Origin: Branchiostoma floridae
Lineage: Eukaryota; Chordata; Leptocardii; Amphioxiformes; Branchiostomatidae
DNA: 64,000 bases
Direction of reading: 5' to 3'
Assembly: GCF_000003815.2 (NCBI RefSeq)
Contig: NC_049981.1
Location: forward strand, 30,879,387 to 30,943,386
The notes beneath the pieces are model-generated. The model was not told the origin of the DNA and ran no database searches. It saw only the letters and a program-made list of their open reading frames with translations. A program made the translations under genes and the position numbers. Position 1 is the stretch's first letter; each line of letters begins with the position of its first letter. Positions 55,511-64,000 of this stretch are shown piece by piece.

Positions 55511-56310
55511 TGATAAAGTGGTAAAATTTAAATTGATATCATACATAGATGTGAACATTTATACTACTGGTAATTATCTAAAAACCTGAATATTTGAGTG
55601 GAAGTTGTTCCATTTACTTCCTGTGAATGATTTGTAAATGACATTTTTAGGCCACACTGATTCAACTTGTTGGTTCTCAGAAAGTTCTATTTAGATTTTA
55701 GTCGGGAAACTTTGTTCACAGCCTATTCCTCCTAAAGCCTGTTTTCATTGACATTGTTGACATGCTAATCTAGCATTGTTCTTTTAAACATTGTCTTTCT
55801 GCTGTTCTGGGAGGGTTTTATGGCCCCAAAAGCTAATGAAAATGTAATGTTACAGTAAAAGCATACAATGTACCTGCTTGCAGATGTCACCATGATTTTA
55901 CATCCAGTTAGTTATCTTGTAACACCATTTAAGTTGATGTATGGGTGAACACAGCCTGTATGTAAAAGAAACTTGAAATTGGAAATACAAGTAACGCTAG
56001 CGTTACACATTTTAATATCAGTCTAACATTATCCTTATTATATATAAATGTACACAATGATAGGCCACCACCTTCGTTGGAAACAACCACATTTTCCCAA
56101 TAATTCAAGAGCCTGGAGTGGCATTCCTAAGGCCATAGGTCCATCCTGCTGTTGTATAGACAATACATTGGAAACAACGTCACTCACATTTTTTAAAACT
56201 CACATGTAACGTAAAAACTTTTCTATGTAACATCACCACATTTTACCCAGCGTCATATGAATATGATGAAATTGCATAGAAACTAAGCTTAACCAAACAA
56301 AAAATCAAAA
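55511..56310. other. Spacer between NT3 and NT4 without recognised feature
   Basis: AT-rich, with no recognised exon or repeat. Confidence 0.45.
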
Positions 56311-56319
56311 CATGTTGTT

Positions 56320-56625
56320 CGTCATTGGGAAACAGTGATAGAAAGGGGAACAAGAAGTCCTGACCAGTGTGCATTGCTTGTTCAGGTTAGATAAGAATGT
56401 GTACGTTGCACCAACAGAAAGCTAAAGTGGACACAATATGGGAACTATCAGTCACGAGCCAAGTGTCCATAGATGTAAACATGAAGTAATAAGTGATCTA
56501 TCATACCACGTCATGGTTTACTCAGTCATAAGAAAAATGCTGACTTAAGGTATGACCTCATGGAAAGTCCCGGGAGTTCTACAGGAAAAGTAACACCTTC
56601 AGGAGTCAGAGAAAACCCAGCTGTA
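56320..56625 (+). promoter_or_regulatory. NT4 upstream module 1, truncated
   Basis: Exact GGAAAGTCCC at 56562-56571 after ATGCTGACTTAAGGTATGAC. It ends after GTCAGAGAAAACCCAG without a donor. Homologous to 49600-49950. Confidence 0.55.
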
Positions 56626-56859
56626 ACAAGCATTTGTAAAAGCTACGTATACGCATATGTGTATATGGGAACATATTACAGTGTCAAGTGACAAACGCAA
56701 TCATTACATTAAATGAGAACTGTGACGAGGAAGGGGGGGGGGGGGGTTGGCAGCAGCTGCTACAGTACAAAGTAGAACCAACAAGTCAGAATTGTTTTGA
56801 GGAAGGTGAGAGAAGGTCTCCAAAACGCAGGATACTTGGTTGTGTACAAAGAACTTATC

Positions 56860-57098
56860 CAATGAGGTAATAAGTAATCTATCATACCACGTCATGGTTT
56901 CCTCGGTCATGAGACTAACTGCTGACTTAGTGGAAAGTCCCGGCAGTTGTACAGGAACAGAAACACCAACAGAAACAGAAACACCAACAGAAACAGAACA
57001 GAGTCAGAGGGAAAACCCCAGAACTTTTGCCAGTAGAGGGAGATATAAGCAAGTCTCTACCCTGATGGGGTCACAGCTGTGGAGTGTCAGACATCCAG
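56860..57098 (+). promoter_or_regulatory. NT4 upstream module 2 and non-coding first exon
   Basis: Exact GGAAAGTCCC at 56932-56941; ISRE-like GAAACAGAAAC at 56972-56982 inside a short GAAACA repeat; first-exon text GCAAGTCTCTACC, TCACAGCTGTGGAG; end ACATCCAG/GTGAG with GT at 57099. The most complete module of the cluster and the likely NT4 promoter and first exon. Confidence 0.6.
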
Positions 57099-57562
57099 GT
57101 GAGGTTCATCTTGTCGCGGTACAGGCGGTATATAAAGGTTTGCAAAGACGTGTGTTTGTGTTGTGGACTCTGGACTGCTGGAGTATATTATTCAGTGCAC
57201 AAATATTCCTAGTCAAGTTAATTTCTTTCGTATGTGCTTAATTACACATTGCTTATGACTATAATGTTTAATTTAATATGTATTTACGAGGGAGATGTTA
57301 TAATTGAAGTTTAAGAATAAGACAGTATCTTCATGTATAGGAGAAATGAGGTATTTTAGGGCCTCTTTCCCCTATATATTTAATCATAAGTATTTTAGGG
57401 CCACCATCCCCTAACATGTTGCATTGCCTAAAGAATAGAGTCATGAAAAAGCTAGGTTTCAAAACGAAATCGTATGCTTGTTTTTCCAAATGCATGTGTC
57501 TCAAAGTAATATTACTGTCTCTCCTTCATTTAAAGGTTGGTCATTGGAGTTAAGATAGGAAC

Positions 57563-60500
57563 ATGTCTGACATCAATATGCCCAGCCTGGCAGGCAAGTT
57601 ACAGGACTTAGAGCTGGGCCTCAAGACTGAGGACAAAAAAGGCTATGGTCAGGCACTGAGAGAAGCTATATCTTGTGTGGATAACTTTATGGAAGTAGAA
57701 ATCTTGAAAAGTATTGGAGACCTGCATCTCCAGGAAGGCAAGCAGAGCAAAGATTCAGCAGACTTTGACAAGGCTGCTGCCGTTTATGCTGCTGCCCTAC
57801 TACGCTGCACAGATCCAGACATGGGACAAACACTGGAACATCGTATCGGCTACATGGAGAAACTCTCCAGTAAACTGCTGCAAGGATACACTCCACACTT
57901 CCGGTGGTTGTCACCAGACTACAGGGGTACAGGTGATAGCAATGTCTTAAGGGTGGCAGATATGTGTGACAAATTAGATAGAAGTAAAACAGAATCCCAG
58001 CATTCTGTTGAGGAGACTTACACAGAAACATTAGTGACCGCAATAGAAAACAGCGATACGTTTTTGGAGGTCGAGGTTTTGAAATCTCTTGGAGATTTCT
58101 ACCTTGAGCAAGGCAAGAAAACGTATGACTTATCCCAGTTCCCCAAGGCAGCTGCCATGTACAAGAAAGCCCTGACAAGATGTGAGGATTCTGAGACAAA
58201 CCCAACCCTGCACCATCGCATCAGTTATGCAGAGAAGATCAGAGAAGCAGTGAGAAAGGTGAGTAGTTAGAGCTTTCTATTGAGCATCACATAGTAAATA
58301 TAACGTTATTTCAGCTAATATGACATCACATATACAGGTAGTTTCGTGTATGCCTTTGAATCATAAAATGTACACGATAAAGTGTGTGTATAAAGCCCTA
58401 CACATCCCTTAGTGTACATGCAATAATACATGTGGGGGGGGGGGGGTCTTGTTGGATATTACAAAAATGTTTTAGGCCTATAACCTTTCATATTATAAAA
58501 AAGGTTTGGGATTAAATCTTGCAGCAATCAACATCGAAAAAACCCAGGCAGAGAGGAAGAAGACCATCCACGTCAAAGCAGTACGAAGAACATTTGAAGA
58601 AAGGTGACTCCTCCCTTGCCAGGGTACACCTGGACTCAGCAGAGCAGCACTTTGCAGCTGCACTCAAGACAGTACACAAACAAGGTAAAGGAAACTTTCT
58701 TTTATGCTTAAAAAATTGTTGGCAAACAGTTGACCTAGTTTAAACTTTGGTGACAAAGAATTCCAAAATTAGGAAATGCCTTGAATATCTATGCAAATAA
58801 AATAAACTAAAGCAAATAAGCAGTATTGCAGTATAGAGTACTACAATATTCCAGGGACTTATCAAATGTATAACTAAAGTTTAGTAGACGGCAACCAGGA
58901 TGCAAGATGTTGATTTTAAACGTATTCATTGGGTGTAAAGAAAAGCCTTTCCTCCTTGGATAAAGTTTAACAGTACATCCCCGGTTCATGGTTATAGTAA
59001 ATGGTCTTGCTGTAGATAATTTCAAAGGAACAATATGACAAACATTAACTTCCCTTTCCCCCAGACCCCACAGCCCAGCAGTACCAGAGAGAGGTGGAGC
59101 CCCTGTGCAGGTTGGGGGATGTCTACAGTAAGCGAGGTCAGCAAACAGGAGACGGGGGAGACTTTGTCAAAGCAGCAGCACTCTACAATGCAGCAATAGC
59201 CAGGTCAGAGGATCAAGGCCTCAATGGTAACATAGATAGAGCTATTGAAGAAGTAAATAAGTCTTTCCTCAAATGTATTTTAGATATTCATTGTAATGTA
59301 AATCAAGAAAACACAGAAAAACACAAGCAACAGCTGAAGGAGATGCGGGACCAGATCAAGCTGGAAATGGAAACCATTGACCAGCAGCTGGATCCCTATA
59401 AATATGATGAGGATGACCCATGTGTCAGAGAGATAGAGGCAAAACGAGCTCATGCTATCAGGAAGATGTTTGAGAACATTGCACTACAAAGGAAGGAGTT
59501 CATCAGCCTTCTTGTAGAAGAGTGTATTGGGTTATTGGGTCCCCCTCCCTGTAAGTATGCCCTGATAGGTTTGGGTTCACAGGCCACAGGACTGGTAACT
59601 CCATACTCAGACCTAGAGTTTGCCATTTTGGTAGAAAGTGAAAAATGTCTTGTGTATTACCGGAACTTCACCCACTATCTTCACCTCAAGGTCGCCAACC
59701 TGGGAGAAACCATTCTCCCAGCACTTGGAATAAAATCTCTTAATGACTTCTACTCAGAAAACCCACTAGACAACTGGTACTATGACTCTGTTACACCTCG
59801 TGGGTTTGCATTTGATGGTTCCATGCCAAAAGCAAGCAAGACTCCACTGGGTAGGCAGGGAAGTGAACTCATCTGCACCCCAAGCAACATGGTTTCAAAA
59901 CTACAAAAGGATGTCACATTGTACTTGAAGGAAGGGTATAACCTTGCCACCATCTTGAGAAACCCATGTCTGATAGCAGGAGACCAGGGTTTGATCAACG
60001 CATACATGGATATCACAGGGAAGGCACTACAAGCTGATGGGGGTAAAATAGCTCAAGAACTGGCACAGGGGATGCTAAGAGAAAATCATCAGGTGGGATT
60101 AATCACAGCAAGGATGATTGATGTGAAGAAAAAACTCTATCGCTTTCCGGCTGTGGCAGTGGATTGCTTGGCGCTTTCCTCATCCATTGTACCTACCACA
60201 GTTTGGGAGACAATTGCAGAAATGAAAAACCAAAAAGTGATCAGTCCCAACAATGCACACCACTTGACAGTGGTAAGCAGCATCTCAGCAGAACTCAGGC
60301 TTAGAACATACATTGCAAATGGTGGACAGAAGGAAAGCTTGTCAGCTTTGGCATCAATGGAAACAGTGCTGCTTGAGCAGGAATCATCCCTACAGATCAA
60401 TGAAGAGGTAGAAGCAAATGCACTGAAAACAGTTTTTCATTTACCAAATGTAAAACAGCTTTCCAGATACTATCATACGATCGTACCTCTGAAACTTATT

Positions 60501-62110
60501 TTGTCTAAGTGGTCTGGAAAGAATCCAGATCTAAAGTCAGTCTCTGATTTCTATAATAATTCTCCCTTTGTACAAGGACTGATGTACGGTGAGATATGCA
60601 AACACAGACAGGCTATTAGCTACCTTCACGAAGCCCTTCATCAGTCAATGGTTCAAACTGACACTGAAGGGATTATGATGGTGCTTAACATTATTGGAAA
60701 TGTTAGTCGCAGAGCAGGTGATCATCACAAAGCTATTTATTACTTTGAAGAAGCACTTAGAATGAATGGCAAAATCTGTGGACAGAGCACGACAGACTCT
60801 AACATTAAATCCTCAATCAGCACCCTAGGTATAGCGATACTTAGAAACTTGGGTTTATCTTGGAGCAGCCTTGACGATCATAAGAAAGCAATCAGCTACT
60901 GTGAACAGGCACTAGAGATGTGCAAGTTTATCTATGGTCAAAGTACAGCTCATCCTGACATGACTTCAACACTAAACAACTTGGGATTGGCATGGCATCG
61001 TAAAGGTGACAACAGGAAAGCAATCAGCTACTATGAACAGGCACTACAATTGGATAAGCGGATCTATGGTGAGAATACAGCACATCCTACCATTGCTACA
61101 GTATTGAACAACCTGGGTGGGTCCTGGGCTTCCATGAATAATCACAGGACAGCAGTTACCTACCTTGAACAGGCAATACAGATGACAAGGAATGTCTATG
61201 GTCAGCATACAGCACATCCTGACATTGCCAACTCACTTCACAACTTGGGGTCATCTTGGCACTATCTGGGTGATGACAGAAAAGCCATCAGCTACAATGA
61301 ACAGGCACTACAGATTTTCAGGAGTATCCATGGTTCACAAACTGAACATCCTGACATTGCCTCAGCACTGACCAGCTTAGGTGGATCCTGGGGTAAATTG
61401 GGTGAACATAGGAGAGCTATTAGCTACCATGAACAGGCACTGCAAATGTCTAGGAATATTTATGGTCAGCAAACAGCACATTCTAACAGCAAACGTCTTA
61501 TTTGTATGACTTTTNNNNNNNNNNNNNNNNNNNNNNNNNNNNNNNNNNNNNNNNNNNNNNNNNNNNNNNNNNNNNNNNNNNNNNNNNNNNNNNNNNNNNN
61601 NNNNNNNNNNNNNNGATGAGATCGAGTATCTATGGAGAGGATCCAGCACATCCAGACATTTCAAACTCACTAAATAATTTTGCAATGGTTTGTCAGCAGC
61701 ACTTACGTGATAGCAAACAAGCTCTCAGTTACTTGAACAGGGCAATGCAGATGTCCAGAAGTATTTATGGACAGAGACATCATTTCATTGCTACACTTCT
61801 TAACAACCTGGGTGAAACCTGGGGTAAACTCGGTGAACACAAGAGAGCAGTTAACTACCACGAACAGGCACTACAGATGAGAAGGAGTATCTATGGGCTG
61901 CAAACAGCACATCGAGATATTGCCATGTCACTCAACAACTTGGGATTGGGTTTGTTAAAACTGGGAGATCGCAGGGCAGCTCATAGCGTCCTCTCAGAAG
62001 CCTTGGCAATGGCAAAGCAAGTCTATCCTCAGGACCAAAATCATCCAATGATAAAAACAATTGAAAAGAACCTTGCCAAAACCAGTGTTGTATCTGAATA
62101 TGAAACATGA
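57563..62110 (+). CDS. NT4: nucleotidyltransferase-fold TPR protein, interrupted by assembly gap
   Basis: Exons 57563-58258, 58525-58684 and 59065-62110 (with 100 N at 61515-61614). The start [19 protein letters not shown] is shared by the family. Order: two helical modules; a basic TPR exon ([13 protein letters not shown] then KKGDSSLA); a third module; linker; NTase core with [19 protein letters not shown] and [11 protein letters not shown]; bridge; at least nine TPR units. The second unit is longer, with a repeated-looking insert ([15 protein letters not shown]). Just before the gap the frame leaves the TPR consensus (SKRLICMTF), so the gap edge is suspect. After it the array resumes and ends [10 protein letters not shown]. 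The second coding exon is unsplit, as in NT3. The true length cannot be given. Confidence 0.8.
60795..62041 (+). repeat. NT4 TPR array, broken by the gap
   Basis: Five clear units before the gap (the first enlarged), a corrupted sixth, then about three full units after it, all on the HPxIAxxLNNLG plan. The unit number is a minimum. Confidence 0.85.
61515..61614. other. Assembly gap (100 N) inside NT4 coding sequence
   Basis: Exactly 100 N. The frames before and after are not in register, as expected for a gap of arbitrary length. Confidence 0.98.
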
Positions 62111-62229
62111 CACCGTTTACAAAATTCATGTTTACTAAGAAAATGTTGCTCTGAACTAGTGTGTCGAATTTTGTCAATTGAGGAAAATGGAATTAACTAC
62201 TTTAGTCACGAAAAAGCTATCTTTCACTG

Positions 62230-63120
62230 GTCCAATGAACAAAGCAAGTTCCCATAGCTCTTGTATTTGAAATATTTAACCCTGAACTACCTTGGTTTGA
62301 CCAAAATTTCAAATGCTGTTCGGAACTTAGACAATACTTACAACAATAAATCAAGAGTAGAGAAACCCTACCAGAGTAGGAACATTTGTTTATTCTCTTT
62401 AACATATAAGAACACTCAAAGAAACTTTACTCTAAGGAAATCAAATAATGTAAAGCAATTCACACTCATCTATGCATATTCTACAGTTGCTAAGCAACCT
62501 GGTCACCATGGAGACATAACAAAACAGGAGAGTTTGGCACAAAACATCGGTAAACCTTATCTAATTACACTTCATAGTCCTGTTTCCAAATTTGGGTGAC
62601 TTAAGACAAAGAGGGGTGGGGGAAACTAGTAATGTGGAGATTCCGAGCGAGCTCGCCGGAGTGAGTGAGAGTGTAAGACAAAAATAATGATGATTCTGCT
62701 AGGGGTACTAATTGGTAAGAATGGTATGTTACACCAATGCATTCTTACAGACTGGTCACTTCACTTCTCTGTGTTTTGTAACAGTTTAGAAAAATGTCAA
62801 TATCTATATAGTGCATTTTTGCCAGTAGAATTGGAGGTACACGATTTTGTGGGAGGACTATACTGACTGTAGACAAGTACAATTAACGCCATGATTTTGC
62901 AAATACCTTCTTGCATTTTTGTAGGACCATGATTGACAAAATGCTTACACCTTCTACATGAAGATCACAAATCATACCTATTTCACACACTAACACCACT
63001 GGCACTGCACACTCTTTCAAACAATTTGTAGCATGAATAAATATTTGTATATCTGTACAAATGTAAGCAGTACATGTATAAAGATACAGTAACAATAAGT
63101 CCATTATGGATCTAATTTCA
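62230..63120 (+). repeat. Spacer block B, copy 2 (3' of NT4)
   Basis: Homologous to 54600-55510, including the X-box-like pair and the AATATTTGTATATCTGTACA stretch with a nearby AATAAA. Confidence 0.8.
62486..62515. promoter_or_regulatory. Pair of RFX/X-box-like sites (block B copy 2)
   Basis: GTTGCTAAGCAAC at 62486-62498 and GTCACCATGGAGAC at 62502-62515. Confidence 0.45.
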
Positions 63121-64000
63121 TGTATGGCTATGCATACGTGTACATGAATGTAGATGTGGAATTGTGTCTTGTTTACTGAGTATGACTTTGACGTACAGGT
63201 GTCTTTCACTCTACTATTCAAATTGATATCATATAAAGATTTCATTGATATTCAAAAGCCTGCAAACTTGTATTGCTGTTATTTCAGTTCTTTAACCTGT
63301 AGTTTGTAAAACATCCTTAGCATGAAATTGATAAATTGCTTCTGAGTTCTGACACTTCGTACTCTTCTGTTTTTGCTTCTCTGCTACTTTTTTTCTACAT
63401 TAAAAGAATGGATAAATATATTAGCAATAAAATCTGGAACTGACAAGATATAGAAGGACACAGAAATGATTTGAACACTGTTGGCAAGACAAGGCACCAA
63501 AAAATTATCATAATTGATTTAAGTACCGTGTAAAACACACTTTCTTTTACATAAAACCTTTTTTACATAAATACTGACAAGCTGAAAGTTGTTGGTAACC
63601 TTCACACTGTAAGACAGAGAACATTCACATCGTTGGAACTATCAGATATTATACAAGGACAATGGTCTTAATGACAGAATTATTGAACTACACTGTACAA
63701 ATGGATGGACGACTGCTGTTCAATCATGATTACTGCATTCTTTTCTTCATTACCATAAACATGAACATTGTGTGTTTTATCTCAGGTTAACATCTTTATA
63801 CGTCTGTAAAATCTACACTCTTCTGTAATCAATCTTTATATCCTACCTTGGCCGACAATTTCTTGTTCGAGGCCACTAAATTTTCTCAACTTCTGGACGT
63901 TGCATTTTGCATGGAAACGAGGTTATGACAAAAATGAAACACAACACGGTGTATTACGCATTTACCTTGATCCCAGACCTCCTGCGGGTCAGATCACCCT
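63121..64000. other. Right end of window, nothing recognised
   Basis: AT-rich sequence without exon, repeat or RNA gene that I can support. Confidence 0.5.

Noticed and set aside
56736-56750. Poly-G tract upstream of NT4 as a regulatory G-quadruplex
   Set aside because: A single uninterrupted G-run, prone to sequencing error. Similar runs occur near 3744, 19450 and 58434 with no shared context.

Overview
This is animal nuclear DNA with spliced genes, long AT-rich introns and many short inverted-repeat elements. The large tandem family and the style of its repeats fit an invertebrate deuterostome. An amphioxus (Branchiostoma) is the most likely source, but that is inference and not proved by the sequence. 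Everything I recognise as a host gene lies on the + strand. Two runs of exactly 100 N (39659-39758 and 61515-61614) are assembly gaps.

Region 1 (1-27.2 kb) holds the 3' two thirds of an UNC5 netrin-receptor gene. Twelve coding exons join in frame: TSP1 repeat, spacer, transmembrane segment, three small juxtamembrane exons, ZU5, UPA and death domain, with the stop at 25233-25235. The signal peptide, Ig domains and first TSP1 repeat lie to the left of the window. The introns are full of tandem duplications. At least four of these copied an exon edge together with its splice site, leaving decoy splice sites nearby. The introns also hold foldback elements, a minisatellite and a composite repeat of about 2.5 kb.

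Region 2 (27.7-62.1 kb) is a head-to-tail cluster of four paralogous genes, called NT1 to NT4 here. Each has a non-coding first exon or its remnant and a coding exon starting MSD, built from two copies of a roughly 65-residue helical module. One short TPR exon follows (two exons in NT1 and NT2). The last exon is very long. It carries a third copy of the module, a charged helical linker, a nucleotidyltransferase-fold domain (GS...SDLEF plus a distal FAFDGSMP aspartate), and 8 to 22 TPR units of 44 residues. NT1 joins to 1748 aa and NT2 to 1842 aa. NT3 carries a one-base deletion, and NT4 is interrupted by an assembly gap inside its TPR array. The putative catalytic residues are intact in all four copies, while array length and internal sequence vary.

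The intergenic spacers were duplicated with the genes. The upstream modules share a NF-kB-like decamer (GGAAAGTCCC, GGAAAGCCCC or GGGAAGTCCC), AP-1-like TGAGTCA/TGACTCA sites in several copies, and a first-exon donor (CAG/GTGAG) in four of them. The downstream blocks carry pairs of RFX/X-box-like sites and, in block A, a TGTAAATAAA poly(A) signal. The first such block lies at the 3' end of UNC5, so the spacer history includes that gene.

Reading these together, the main candidate for an undescribed system is a tandem, inducible-looking family of nucleotidyltransferase-TPR proteins. Its enzymatic core is constant and its repeat arrays vary. An innate-immune or stress-response role is an inference from the kB/AP-1 sites and the mode of evolution; no function is demonstrated here. 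Region 3 (62.1-64 kb) is the 3' flank of NT4 and shows no further gene.
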